Notes: generated by a model not told the origin, from the letters alone. Numbered from the stretch's first letter, positions 1 through 8,532 are shown. The stretch is 64,000 nt of DNA from Proluteimonas luteida (GCF_021191695.1 NZ_JAIWPT010000001.1:1-64000); one strand, 5' to 3'. Numbers and translations: made by a program.

Positions 1-241
1 CATGCGTCATCTGCGCACGCGACCCTACACCCCGCGCACCAATGGCAAGGCCGAGCGACTGGTCCAGACCAGCCTGCGCGAATGGGCCTATGCGCGCTCC
101 TATACCAGCTCCGAACAACGCGCCAACGCCTTCCACGGCTGGCTGCATCACTACAACTGGCATCGGCCTCACGCCAGCCTCGGCTACAAGCCACCCATCT
201 CACGCATTACGCTGAACAACGTGCTGGATTTACACAACTAG
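1..241 (+). CDS. IS481-family transposase, C-terminal end (partial)
   Basis: This is the tail of a transposase that begins left of the window; 79 residues are visible, ending in a TAG at 239-241. The PRTNGKAER block near the start carries the glutamate that normally closes the DDE catalytic triad of rve-type transposases. The WLHHYNWHRPHASL and KPPISR blocks that follow are typical of IS481-family C-termini. No terminal inverted repeat is recognisable after the stop. The next bases already belong to a fragment of a different IS, so the element was probably truncated on this side. Whether the gene is intact cannot be told from this window. Confidence 0.8.
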   Translation, partial: MRHLRTRPYTPRTNGKAERLVQTSLREWAYARSYTSSEQRANAFHGWLHHYNWHRPHASLGYKPPISRITLNNVLDLHN

Positions 242-370
242 GCGCATATAGTCGCGGCTGGTGAACACCAAGCCATTGTCCGAGCGCAGCAGGAAGGGCA
301 TTTGCAACTGCCCGAGGGTTCCGAAGCGGGTGATCAACGCCTGCTCCAGTGCCGCAGAAGTTATCCAGCT
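242..370 (-). pseudogene. IS3-family (IS2-like) transposase fragment
   Basis: Read on the minus strand, this stretch encodes about 43 residues without a stop: an AALEQALITRFGTLGQ segment followed by PFLLRSDNGLVFTSRDY. The second block holds the middle aspartate (SDNG) of the IS3 OrfB catalytic core. The fragment abuts the IS481-type stop codon and loses homology to its left and right, so it is a decayed internal piece of an insertion sequence. 371-553 shows no gene I can support. Confidence 0.7.
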
Positions 371-553
371 ATGCCACCTTGTCCCCCTCGCCTTGATCTG
401 CTGGATGATTCGTGCGTCGATCTACAATTTGACCTATATCATGTTGTCTTCGAGCATGACGCAGGGAGCGCGCACTCAACAAAGTTGTTATTGGCGACCA
501 GCTGTGTCGAGGAGACGTCCGGTCACAGATGTGCTCGTCGATGAAGGACTAGA

Positions 554-1285
554 TTATAGGGCTTCCCAGCTGACCCTGGAAATCGTAACAAAAGAATCTT
601 TATAGCTTCCGCCATTTCGAGCGCGTGAATTGATCACGATTCGGTTCTGATCAGGATTAAAATTACAATAATTTGGACCGCCACTTACAATTGGGGTGCT
701 GCTCGCATCAGGAGTTATCTGTACGTAGCAGGATTGTCCGAACTTTGTCATCTGGACATTCAGCCATCTCTGGCTGATCTGGTTGATTGGGATAGACAGG
801 CCGTTAAAAGGTGTCCCCGAGACAACCTCACCTTCCCGGACGTTAATGACCAGCAGGTCGAGCTCTTCTTCAGTGGTGAACACCGGAGGCATAATGGCGA
901 TGGTGAACACGCCATCTGATTGTAAAACATTGGAGTGAATGTAGAGACGAGCGGTGAATATCCCGTCTCCAGTCAAGGTCGAAGTATAGCCGGTCTCACA
1001 TCGTCCGCCTTCTGCTGAGTTGGCAGAGTTACGATGAAATCTTAGACGCCAGATATTGGCTTCGCAATCTGCAGAGTTGGCACACTGCCAGCGAGAATCG
1101 GTCGTGGTTGTAAGCGTGCCAGTGCTGTACCAGTTCGTGCGCCCGGTCGCTTCCTTGCAAGATATATTGTATGCAGCTTGCTGAAGATTCTTTATTCGAA
1201 CTTGAAAATGTTGGGCGTGAGCATCATTAGAGGCGGTAAAACACATCAGGCCTGCAATCATGAGCAGGATGGTTGCCAATTTCAT
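554..1285 (-). CDS. Secreted protein of unknown function
   Basis: I do not recognise the family. The start is placed at 1283-1285 because a GGAAGGG ribosome binding site lies 7-8 bases upstream and a clear Sec signal peptide follows (MKLATILLMIAGLM core, Ala-rich cleavage zone ending AHAQ), although the frame stays open to 1426. The mature part, about 220 residues, is rich in Thr, Asn and Ser and has several cysteines (CKEATG, CANSADC, GGRCE, QSCY, NYCNF) that could form disulfides in the periplasm or outside. It looks like a beta-rich exported or surface protein. It is the only intact gene among broken insertion sequences, and its lower GC than the backbone suggests acquired DNA. Confidence 0.65.
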   Translation of the reverse strand: MKLATILLMIAGLMCFTASNDAHAQHFQVRIKNLQQAAYNISCKEATGRTNWYSTGTLTTTTDSRWQCANSADCEANIWRLRFHRNSANSAEGGRCETGYTSTLTGDGIFTARLYIHSNVLQSDGVFTIAIMPPVFTTEEELDLLVINVREGEVVSGTPFNGLSIPINQISQRWLNVQMTKFGQSCYVQITPDASSTPIVSGGPNYCNFNPDQNRIVINSRARNGGSYKDSFVTISRVSWEAL

Positions 1286-1426
1286 GGTTGATCCCTTCCG
1301 CTTGGCCCATATGGGCTTCGGTAGTATATCTGCGAAGGCGAAGGCGGTTTGTGCATGCTGTTCAGGAGGGGAAGTGGGGCTTTTTGTGCGTATGGCAGTC
1401 CTTAGCCTTACCGTCAAGTAGCGCAT

Positions 1427-1677
1427 TCAAAGAGAGGTTTCCCCCTGGCATTGCTGGCGATAGACGCTCGGTGGCAGGTTGTCGAGCGGCTCGTGCGGGC
1501 GTTCATCGTTGTAGCGTTGCAGCCAAGTGTCGGTGATCTCCCGGACCTGATCCAAGTCCTCGAACAGGTGCGCGTCGAGCACTTCGGTGCGGTAGGTCTT
1601 GTTGAAGCGTTCGATGTAGGCGTTCTGGTTCGGTTTGCTGGGCTGGATATAGCGCAGTCGTAGCTGGGTGCCCAGGA
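1427..1677 (-). pseudogene. IS3-family transposase OrfB, C-terminal remnant
   Basis: The minus-strand frame gives LRYIQPSKPNQNAYIERFN, then a DTWLQRYNDERPHEPL block and PPSVYRQQC, ending in a TGA at 1427-1429. These are the end of the rve core (the last catalytic glutamate sits in AYIERFN) and the conserved tail of IS3-type OrfB. Everything upstream of the core is missing because the frame runs into an integrase remnant at about 1.69 kb. The piece is a truncated, inactive insertion sequence. Confidence 0.75.
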
Positions 1678-1689
1678 CTGCTTCTTCAG

Positions 1690-2010
1690 CTATTCACGGG
1701 CGATGACCTCGAAGCTGCTGGCTGCTCGCTCCTGTCCGGCCGCCTTCTCCGCGTTGCGGTGTTCGCCCGGATCGACGCCGGCAGCTAGCAGCTTGCGTGC
1801 CGCGTCGCGCTTGTCACGCGCGTCCGCAAGGCCGGTGGCGGGATAGGTCCCGAGGCTCAGCGTGTTGCGCTTGCCGGTGTGGGGACGCCGGTAGTCCCAG
1901 CGCCACCATCGTGCGCCGTCAGGTCATAGCAGCAGATAGAGGCCGCCTTCACCGGCGATCTTGACCGGCTTATCGCCGGGCTTGGCCTTGCGGATGGCGG
2001 TAACTCCCTG
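1690..2010 (-). pseudogene. Fossil N-terminus of a P4-type tyrosine integrase
   Basis: The minus strand encodes about 106 residues closely similar to the first part of the integrase at the right end of the window. Shared blocks include TAIRKxKPG, GGLYLLL, RWWRW, YRRPxTGK, NTLSLGxYP, GLADAR and GVDPGEHR. The frame is broken by a TGA at 1924-1926, at the arginine position of the LLLRPDG motif, and ends in a TAG at 1690-1692 just after FEVIARE. The catalytic domain is absent. It is the arm-binding domain of a dead integrase, presumably from an older island. Its 5' end faces the attachment-like sequence at about 2.1-2.2 kb, as expected for P4-type integrases whose att site lies upstream of int. 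Confidence 0.85.
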
Positions 2011-2108
2011 CGGCAACTGCCCGGGCCTGGCGCCCGCTTACCGACAGGGTTACCGACAATCAGCCTTAGATTCCACTGGATCCAACTGGAATCTCGTGGA
2101 CGAAAAGC

Positions 2109-2135
2109 AAAAAAAACCCGCGGAGTCCGCGGGTT
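2109..2135 (-). terminator. Intrinsic terminator (minus strand)
   Basis: An 8-bp perfect stem (ACCCGCGG at 2116-2123 with CCGCGGGT at 2127-2134, loop AGT) is followed on the minus strand by a run of eight T (the A run at 2109-2116). It sits about 37 bases downstream of the tmRNA-like 3' end on the same strand, the usual place for an ssrA terminator. Confidence 0.75.
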
Positions 2136-2170
2136 CTCTGTACTTCCTTGGAACCGCTTGGAAGGATGAA

Positions 2171-2202
2171 TGGTGGAGGTGGCGACACTCGAATCGGCAC
2201 CT
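2171..2202 (-). other. Degenerate tmRNA (ssrA) 3'-end-like sequence, candidate att site
   Basis: On the minus strand the segment ends in CCACCTCCACCA, preceded by a GATTCGAGT T-loop-like stretch, as in the 3' end of gammaproteobacterial tmRNA. A CCA end and a downstream intrinsic terminator both fit. The T-stem pairs poorly and no upstream tmRNA body is present, so it is only a 3'-end copy of the kind left by integration into ssrA. It probably marks the left boundary of the large element whose integrase is at the right edge. The call is inference; no second att copy is visible because the right end lies outside the window. Confidence 0.5.
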
Positions 2203-2475
2203 AAGTACGTGCCGTCGAAGCGTTTTTTCCGAGGGGCGAGAGCCGTTACCCCAATCGTTACCCCACCAAGGTCGAAGTAAATTCCCTCGCACTGCGGGGC
2301 ATGCATTTTTTCATACGGTTGCGTACGCCGTTCACCCCACATTTAGCTCCAACAACGACTATATGCGCAAGTAGGGCAGTCGCGGCGAATTGCGGCGCAT
2401 GACATCGCGAATAAGCGAGTCTTTGCTGTCATGTGTTGGCCAACGCACAACGGACTTCCTCGAACGTCTTGGCCG

Positions 2476-2763
2476 ATGGAAGATGTTCTCGTTGGTCATA
2501 GGATCGCATGGACAGATGGTGCAGCTCCCCGAAACGGCGACGTGCGCTTGACGCAAATCCTCGGCAAGCCGGCGACGCCGAAGGCCGAGGCCGTCCCGCC
2601 ACTGATTCCCGTGGCGCGTTACACCTGGTGGGCGGGCGTGAAGTCAGGAAGGTTCCCGCATCCGGTTCGCGGGCTTGGGCCGCGCATCACGGCATGGCGG
2701 GCCGAAGACATCCGGGCACTGATGGAAAGGCTCAACGACTGTGTCGCGGGCGATAGGATTTGA
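2476..2763 (+). CDS. AlpA-family helix-turn-helix regulator (left-end copy)
   Basis: A small DNA-binding protein of the AlpA/excisionase type. It carries RLTQILGKP, then RYTWWAGVKSGRFPHPV (recognition helix and wing region) and GPRITAWRAEDI. The blocks match the AlpA protein encoded at 59096-59416 (TWWAGVKSGRYPQPV, GPRITAWRVEDV), so the element has one copy near each end. Such proteins activate integrase transcription or act as recombination directionality factors. It lies about 270 bases from the att-like site, pointing inward. The start is uncertain: 2431 is also in frame and neither has a clear ribosome binding site. The N-terminal 20-odd residues do not resemble the family and may be fused junk. 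Confidence 0.65.
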   Translation: MEDVLVGHRIAWTDGAAPRNGDVRLTQILGKPATPKAEAVPPLIPVARYTWWAGVKSGRFPHPVRGLGPRITAWRAEDIRALMERLNDCVAGDRI

Positions 2764-2831
2764 ACCTGCGACTTTTAAGTCCAGCAGCTAGGGCGGTTCT
2801 GCTGGGAACTGGCTCCAAAATCTTCTCGACA

Positions 2832-4046
2832 TCACGGCTTGGATCCTCCAAATTTCTTGGAGAGAATGTCAAACCAATGAACCGGGGGCGCATCGTCAGT
2901 TGCCGAAACGCTAGAGGGACGAAATAGCGAGTGCAGGATTAGTAGTCTGTCGTCGTCTGTAACGAGTGCCTTGCCGCGAATCTCGTCATTCATCAAAGCG
3001 AGAAATGTCTTGACCATAACCACACGCTCGCCAGCATCCTTCATCAACTGAAGACTTTCTGACAGTTGGCGACTGATGATCCTGAGAAACCATATGCCAA
3101 CGAAAGTTGGGACAAGAACTGGCAGGATCGCGGTTATTACTGACGCCCCAGGCGCAACAACCTCCTTTAGGTATGGGATCGCATCGGTAATGAAGAAGTA
3201 CATTCCGGCAACAACAAGCCCGATAAATGCTGCGCCGTAAATAGCCGCGCTAATAGCCGACCTGGTCACTCGTGTAGACCAGTATGTTGTCGGAGCGGCG
3301 AGAGCCATCTGTTCGTCATAGACCTTGATTCGAGCCTTCCACTCATCATCGATAGCGGTTAGCTTGTCAGCCCATTCCAGTGCGCGCTCACGCTTTCCAT
3401 TCTGCTGTTCTTCGTCATCATCATCCCTTTTTTTGATCCATTGCGCAAAAAAATCCTCAACTGATTTCGCTGCCTCATCCCCCCTGTTCTTGACGGTAGC
3501 TAGCGAGCGGATGTGGCTGTCGAGCGAGGCCTTCATATCGCCGAGTCCGGCATGGCGAGTTAAGCCGGCTCGAACGACGAGCTTCAATGTTGGAAGATTC
3601 GCTGGGAACAGTTGTGAGACGACCCTGCTATCTTTCCCTAGCGATGCGGCTAGCAAAAGTGCGGCTGCGTCCTTGTCTACTTCAGCAAGAGATCGGATGT
3701 CCGGATATAGCCGATGGTCGCTAGTAAGAACGCCGCCTAACCTGACGGATTCAAGGTGCGCATTAGTCGAGTTGTGGAAGTCATTCCTCGCAGCTTGAAT
3801 AGCTTCCGAGTTTTGATCATCCGCCCCAAGTTGTTGGCCCAGCCGCCGCGCGCGCTCTGCCAAGCCGCTAAACGTGCTCTTTTGGGCTTCAACGATTTGC
3901 TTAAGTTGCGGGTTCTTGCCCACAGGCATATCCCACGCGGCAGCCTCATCGTTTGCCCAAGCCTCCAACTGCTCAGTGCTCGAGAACTCAAGCTTTCTGG
4001 CCGTCTTCCAAGGTTCGACCATGATGGCTGGCACTAGCTTGCCCAT
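2832..4046 (-). CDS. Membrane protein with two TM helices, DUF6161-like
   Basis: A 404-residue protein read from the MGKLVPAIM start. The open frame continues to 4265, but that extension overlaps an antitoxin-like remnant on the other strand. Residues 1-260 are soluble and largely helical, with a very acidic DDDDEEQQ stretch near 208. Two hydrophobic helices follow (about 268-290 and 300-320), then a conserved-looking tail with LMNDE, DDRLLILHSLFRPS and a PPVHWFD block. From memory this tail resembles the DUF6161 group of uncharacterised membrane proteins; function is unknown. The gene stands alone on the minus strand between AlpA and the Fic gene, a usual cargo position. 4022 is an alternative start. 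Its GC is lower than the transfer genes, suggesting foreign origin. Confidence 0.6.
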   Translation of the reverse strand: MGKLVPAIMVEPWKTARKLEFSSTEQLEAWANDEAAAWDMPVGKNPQLKQIVEAQKSTFSGLAERARRLGQQLGADDQNSEAIQAARNDFHNSTNAHLESVRLGGVLTSDHRLYPDIRSLAEVDKDAAALLLAASLGKDSRVVSQLFPANLPTLKLVVRAGLTRHAGLGDMKASLDSHIRSLATVKNRGDEAAKSVEDFFAQWIKKRDDDDEEQQNGKRERALEWADKLTAIDDEWKARIKVYDEQMALAAPTTYWSTRVTRSAISAAIYGAAFIGLVVAGMYFFITDAIPYLKEVVAPGASVITAILPVLVPTFVGIWFLRIISRQLSESLQLMKDAGERVVMVKTFLALMNDEIRGKALVTDDDRLLILHSLFRPSSVSATDDAPPVHWFDILSKKFGGSKP

Positions 4047-4144
4047 CCGCGCCCCAATTAGATTCCCCGGGAGAGGCAGCCTAGCGTGCCAGCGAAGATA
4101 GAGACAGATCTTGACCCCTACCTCACAAAGCGGGCAAGTCTGAT

Positions 4145-4285
4145 TGCAGGACGTGTGCAGGACACGACTACTGCCCGGCGTGCGGCGAGATCGTGTTGGA
4201 TCGGGAGCATGGTGACCGGTACAGCGCGCTGATCGGCGTCGCTCCGCGTGAGAGGAACTCATCATTCTGGCGAAGCGGCAGTTGA
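4145..4285 (+). pseudogene. YgiT/MqsA-type zinc-finger antitoxin remnant
   Basis: One plus-strand frame reads CRTCAGHDYCPACGEIVLD, then REHGDRYSALIG, before running to a TGA at 4283-4285. The YCPACGE and GDRY pattern matches the second zinc knuckle of YgiT/MqsA-type antitoxins. There is no start codon, no first knuckle in frame and no helix-turn-helix domain, so this is a fragment. It ends about 90 bases before the Fic gene, so a toxin-antitoxin locus may have been replaced here. The match is short and made by eye. Confidence 0.35.
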
Positions 4286-4374
4286 CGGTCTTGGTGCTAA
4301 ATTCGTCAATTTTCGGACAAATAGGCCAAGATATAGGCTATGATACGGACATTTCCCGCGGTCCGAAGCATCCA

Positions 4375-5859
4375 ATGCCTCAGAATCTGGACGCCCTGCC
4401 GGAACTCCTGATCCCGGACGACACCAATCACGCCGCCGCCCGGCGCGTCCGGCGTCTCGCCGCGGCGGGACGGCTGCGCAGATTGTATGCCGGCATCTAC
4501 ACCTCGAATCTGGACAGCCCGCCGGAAGCGGTCGTGCTGCGCCACTGGCAGGCGATCGTCGGTCACCTGCTGCCCGGCGGCGTGATCTCGCACCGATCCG
4601 CGTTCGACGGCAGGCCACGCCAGAATAGTCTGGTGATCACGCGGGGCAAGACGCGGCGGGATCTGGAGTTGCCGGGCCTGACCGTACACGTCGTGCCGGG
4701 GCCGGGACCACGTCTGGATGTTCCCGCCAATGATGTCCCTTACGGCGCACTGTACCTGTCCAGCGATCCGCGCCGTCATCTGGAAAATCTGACCCGCGGT
4801 CGCGGCTGGTCAGACCGGGTGTTGCCGCAGCAGGCGGTCGAGGAGTCGCTAGATCGCGTGCTGATGATCGGCGGCGAACACCGACTCGATCAGTTGCGCG
4901 ACCAAGCGCGCGGCATCGCGGAGACGCTGGGATATCGGGCGCAGTTCAAACGTCTGGACGGGTTGATCGGTGCGCTGCTCGGTACCCAGGAGGCAAGGAA
5001 ACTGACGGCGAGGCAGGCGCTGGCGCGAGCGGCCGGAAGGCCGTATGACCCGCTCAGGCTAGAAATCTTCGATGCGCTGTTCGCTGCACTCAACGCCGGC
5101 GCGCTGCCGGATGTTCCCGATCCAGCGCCGACGGGGACGGCGCGCGAGAACTTCGCGTTCTTCGAAGCCTACTTCTCCAACTACATCGAAGGCACGACGT
5201 TCACGGTGGAAGAGGCCGAAGACATCGTCTTCCACGGCCAGATCATCGAGAACCGCAGCGAGGACTCCCACGACGTGCTGGGCACCTTCAACGCCGCGGT
5301 GACGCGCCCCTGGCGCGACGAGCCACCGCTGACAGCAGAGGACTTCCTGCATTGGCTGCGCAATGTCAACGCCTTGGTCATGCAGCGGCGTCCCGACAAA
5401 CGGCCGGGCGAGTGGAAGGATCGGCCCAACCAGGCCGGGAACACGTTCTTCGTGATGCCGGAGCTGGTGCCGGGGACATTGCGGGAGGGCTTCGAGCGCA
5501 TCCAGGCGTTGGCTCATCCGCTGGCGCGGGCGGTGATGACGATGCTCGTGGTCGCCGAGGTGCATCCGTTTCTTGACGGCAATGGTCGAACTGCACGCCT
5601 GGCCATGAATTGCGTGCTGAGCGCGGAGCAACAAAGCCGGATCATCATCCCGACGATCTATCGCGAAGACTACCTGTCGCCGCTCAAGGCGCTCAGCCAC
5701 AATCGCGACGCCGAACCACTGGTCGCGGCGATGATCCGGATTCAGCGATGGTCGGGTGCATTCGATTACGCGCAACAGAGAGCGGGCCTGCGGGAGTCAT
5801 TGGTGCGCTGTAATGCGTTCCAGGAGGATTTGCGTAGCTACCAACTGGTGTTTCCCTAA
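4375..5859 (+). CDS. Fic-domain protein with N-terminal AbiEi-like domain
   Basis: A 494-residue protein, probably an AMP- or NMP-transferase that modifies a cytosolic target. The Fic core motif HPFLDGNGRTAR is at residues 397-408, with the catalytic His at 397 and the phosphate-binding loop intact. A class-II inhibitory motif (S268-N-Y-I-E272-G273) precedes the core, so the enzyme is probably autoinhibited. The first 130 residues (RRLAAAGRLRRLYAGIYTS, later LVITRGKTRRDLELPG) look like the winged-helix and sensor region of AbiEi-type antitoxins, an uncommon fusion. The start at 4375 opens this domain; the frame extends to 4282. An AT-rich promoter-like stretch (TAGGCTATGAT near 4336) lies just upstream. 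No separate antitoxin gene is adjacent. Confidence 0.85.
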   Translation: MPQNLDALPELLIPDDTNHAAARRVRRLAAAGRLRRLYAGIYTSNLDSPPEAVVLRHWQAIVGHLLPGGVISHRSAFDGRPRQNSLVITRGKTRRDLELPGLTVHVVPGPGPRLDVPANDVPYGALYLSSDPRRHLENLTRGRGWSDRVLPQQAVEESLDRVLMIGGEHRLDQLRDQARGIAETLGYRAQFKRLDGLIGALLGTQEARKLTARQALARAAGRPYDPLRLEIFDALFAALNAGALPDVPDPAPTGTARENFAFFEAYFSNYIEGTTFTVEEAEDIVFHGQIIENRSEDSHDVLGTFNAAVTRPWRDEPPLTAEDFLHWLRNVNALVMQRRPDKRPGEWKDRPNQAGNTFFVMPELVPGTLREGFERIQALAHPLARAVMTMLVVAEVHPFLDGNGRTARLAMNCVLSAEQQSRIIIPTIYREDYLSPLKALSHNRDAEPLVAAMIRIQRWSGAFDYAQQRAGLRESLVRCNAFQEDLRSYQLVFP

Positions 5860-6013
5860 GCTCGGATCGTTGCATTCCACTTTCGCCAGCCGAGGAAGTG
5901 TCAGCGGGACGACTTAGGTATCGAGTGAAGTAGTCAGGCATCGCTTCGCGGCGGCATATGGAGCCATCGACGTCGGAAGCTGAAGCGCAGAGGGATGCAT
6001 TGGAGAATCTGAT

Positions 6014-8485
6014 TTGGCGATCATGATTCCAAATTGTGGGCCGGCTCCTACAGACAGCCGGGCAGAGCAGCTCGTCTATCATCTTCTACAGGATCAGTTG
6101 GAAGATGGATTCACGGTAATACACAGTCTCCCATGGCTCAGTGCGGCTGTCCGCGAGATTGCCGGGGTCAAGGCGGTGACCGGGGAAATCGACTTCCTGA
6201 TCGTCCATCCGAGCCTGGGTGTGCTGGCGGTTGAGGTGAAAGGCGGTGCGCACAAGGTGCAGGGTCTGGCCTTCGTGCACGTCACCTCTGGAGCCACCAC
6301 CCGGGCAGTGGAGCAGGTTCGGACAAGTACGCACGGCTTGGCGAGGTGGTTGGGCGTGAAGCCCGGTTTGCGGCTGAAGATCGGCTATGCGCTGATATTT
6401 CCCGATAGCGACTTCAACGGCCAGATCGCCAGCCTCGCCTTGACGGATGTCACCGTCGATCCGCCCGAATCAATCGTGATCGACAGGGCGAACCTGCCGG
6501 GTATCGGGCAGCGGATCGTAGAGATCATGACCTACTGGAAGACCGCCCTTGCCAATCCGCCGTTGGGAGAAGAGCGCAGGAAGGCACTGATCAATACGAT
6601 ATGCCCGTCGTTCGATGGAACTCCCTCCTGGGCGGCTCGTGTTGTCTGGGATGAACAGGTATGGCTGCGTTTGACCCCTGAGCAGTCTGCTGTTGTCGAC
6701 GATGCGATCATGGGCAACAGGAAAGTGATAACGGGTTGGCCAGGAACTGGCAAGACGCTGATCCTGATCGAGAGCGCCAGGCGCTTGCTCGATGAAGGCA
6801 AGCGGGTACTAGTCTTGACGTTCAACACACTTCTAGCCCAATACATCCGGAACCAGATCGGGAGCAACAAGCTGCTGAAAGTGGGAACCTGGCATTCGCT
6901 GTGCGCATCCACGGCCGCACGATCCCGGCAGGATGGCGGAGAGACAGACACGAGCTGGCTTGAGGATGGGTGCCTGGAGGATATCCGGAACGCGGTCTCG
7001 CGAGGCAAAATCCAGCCGTTCGACGCGGTGCTGATAGACGAAGCGCAGACATTCAGGGCGGAATGGCTCGAGTGGCTGTGCGGCTGGCATTCCGAAGGCC
7101 AAATGCTGGCCTTCTGTGACGAAACGCAGGTATTCGCGTTTGAACAAGGTCGGGTTTCCTTGCCCAGGTTATGCGAGCTAGTGGGGGTTGCCAAGCCGTT
7201 TGCCCTCACTACTGTTCTTCGCTCTCCGAAGGCTGTCTACCAGCGGTTGAAATCCGTCAAGGAATCGGACTATCAGCTTCACATGCCCCGCGAGCTGGAA
7301 GTGGATACGTTGAAGGAAGTGCTGGTCGTCGGGATGCTTGAATCGCTGTCCCAAACGCTTGTCATGCTCGCTGAGAAAGGCATACCCGATTCCGATATCG
7401 TCGTGCTCAGCAAGTTTGGTCGCTTAGAGGGAGATGGGAAGTCCGCTGCCCAACGCCATACGCTTTCCCGCTTTAGAGGGATGGAGTCCCCCGTCGTCGT
7501 CATATGCAGTGCAGAAGAGATGGACGATGCCGAGCTCTTTTGCGCGTACTCGCGCGCCACAACACTCTGCATTGCTTTGTATGACGCAGAGTTCCTCGGA
7601 GTAAAGGGTGCGCGCTGCCTGTTTCAGGCAACTGTCATGGCCGAGCCGGGCAATGTGGAGCAGGCCAGTGATGCGCGATTGAAAGCCCAGACGGGCGAGA
7701 TCATTCGTGCCGATCTATCACCGCGGTGGTTTGACTTGCAGAGTGTCGAGATCGGATGGTTAAGGGAGTGGGGTGCTTGGCTTGTTGTAGTGCAGAACGA
7801 GCTATCGCTGTATTGGATCGACTACATCGCTTCGCATTATCCATGGCCGATCTATTACTGGTATGAATCCTCATTGCGGGAAATCCAACGCGGGTCCCCA
7901 GTGAGCAACCCGGTGGAGGACGGCCCTGGAGGCATGCCCCATAGGTTACGTGCTTGCGGCGTGTGCTCGATTGTCACGCCACAGCGATTGAGCCCGTTAT
8001 CCAGCGATGACGTGTGGCAGTGCTCAATCTGCAGCAGGGACGAGGAAACGGTGCCTGACTGTCCGGATGACCGAATGATCGACGAGATCAGGGTGCTGGA
8101 CAGTCTTGTCAACGTGGAGAATCCGAAGTCGCTGAGCGATGTGGAGAGGAAGTCCCTGCCTCTATCACTTGCCGCTGGGGCAGCGCTTTCGCTCGCAGAG
8201 CGTGATCTGACTCGTGATCTGGTGGGATTCGACCAGATCTCGGGCGGGCGTATCGCGTACCATGCGGCATTGGGCTTCGTCTATTCGCTCGTCAATTTGC
8301 TTCCGCCCGGCAAGAACATAAGGGTGGCTGATATGGCCAGGGAGCTCTACGGTCGTTACTTAGTTCCGAAAGAACTGACGTACGAGGTCTGGAAGCGAGA
8401 CTTCGCCCAAGCATGTGGCGTGGCGTACAAGCGTGAGCATCTGAGAAAGATCGAAAAAGGGGTCTATACGCCAAACAGCACATGA
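6014..8485 (+). CDS. NERD nuclease-like domain fused to UvrD/Rep-type helicase
   Basis: An 823-residue protein. Residues 15-120 form a NERD (nuclease-related) domain with GEID (D60) and VEVKG (E74, K76), a PD-(D/E)xK-like active site. A superfamily 1 helicase core follows: LTPEQ at 220, Walker A GWPGTGKT at 241-248, Walker B LIDEAQ with D342-E343, then RFRGMES and a YSRAT block corresponding to the last helicase motifs. Around residues 650-695 four Cys in two CxxC pairs (CGVC, CSIC) suggest a zinc finger. NERD-helicases are common in defence islands, and DNA degradation or unwinding on invading DNA is the likely role (inference). TTG at 6014 has GGAGA 7 bases upstream; ATG at 6023 is the alternative. 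Confidence 0.85.
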   Translation: MAIMIPNCGPAPTDSRAEQLVYHLLQDQLEDGFTVIHSLPWLSAAVREIAGVKAVTGEIDFLIVHPSLGVLAVEVKGGAHKVQGLAFVHVTSGATTRAVEQVRTSTHGLARWLGVKPGLRLKIGYALIFPDSDFNGQIASLALTDVTVDPPESIVIDRANLPGIGQRIVEIMTYWKTALANPPLGEERRKALINTICPSFDGTPSWAARVVWDEQVWLRLTPEQSAVVDDAIMGNRKVITGWPGTGKTLILIESARRLLDEGKRVLVLTFNTLLAQYIRNQIGSNKLLKVGTWHSLCASTAARSRQDGGETDTSWLEDGCLEDIRNAVSRGKIQPFDAVLIDEAQTFRAEWLEWLCGWHSEGQMLAFCDETQVFAFEQGRVSLPRLCELVGVAKPFALTTVLRSPKAVYQRLKSVKESDYQLHMPRELEVDTLKEVLVVGMLESLSQTLVMLAEKGIPDSDIVVLSKFGRLEGDGKSAAQRHTLSRFRGMESPVVVICSAEEMDDAELFCAYSRATTLCIALYDAEFLGVKGARCLFQATVMAEPGNVEQASDARLKAQTGEIIRADLSPRWFDLQSVEIGWLREWGAWLVVVQNELSLYWIDYIASHYPWPIYYWYESSLREIQRGSPVSNPVEDGPGGMPHRLRACGVCSIVTPQRLSPLSSDDVWQCSICSRDEETVPDCPDDRMIDEIRVLDSLVNVENPKSLSDVERKSLPLSLAAGAALSLAERDLTRDLVGFDQISGGRIAYHAALGFVYSLVNLLPPGKNIRVADMARELYGRYLVPKELTYEVWKRDFAQACGVAYKREHLRKIEKGVYTPNST

Positions 8486-8532
8486 GGGTTGGCGCTCAGG
8501 GGAGACGTCAACGCTAGCATCGGAGTCGTATC

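Larger units (their letters stand above)
2039..2264. repeat. Paired arm-type direct repeats around an att-like core
   Basis: Two copies of TACCGACA occur at 2039-2046 and 2051-2058. Two copies of GTTACCCC occur at 2245-2252 and 2257-2264. All four share a TTACC core, apart from the outermost base, and they flank the terminator and the tmRNA-like end at 2109-2202. Short paired repeats on both sides of a core are the usual layout of arm sites bound by the N-terminal domain of P4-type integrases. The role is inferred from position and pattern only. Confidence 0.45.

Noticed and set aside
2748..2800. tRNA-like stretch on the minus strand (GGTTCAAATCC T-loop and a GGACTTAAAA segment)
   Set aside because: The T-stem pairs badly, the spacing between the two motifs is wrong for a tRNA, no 5' acceptor half is present, and part of it codes for the end of the AlpA protein. 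At best an att remnant of another island.
4047..4265. 73-residue N-terminal extension of the membrane protein gene
   Set aside because: Its Cys/Arg-rich residues look unrelated to the rest, and the opposite strand holds an antitoxin-like fragment, so the shorter start is preferred.
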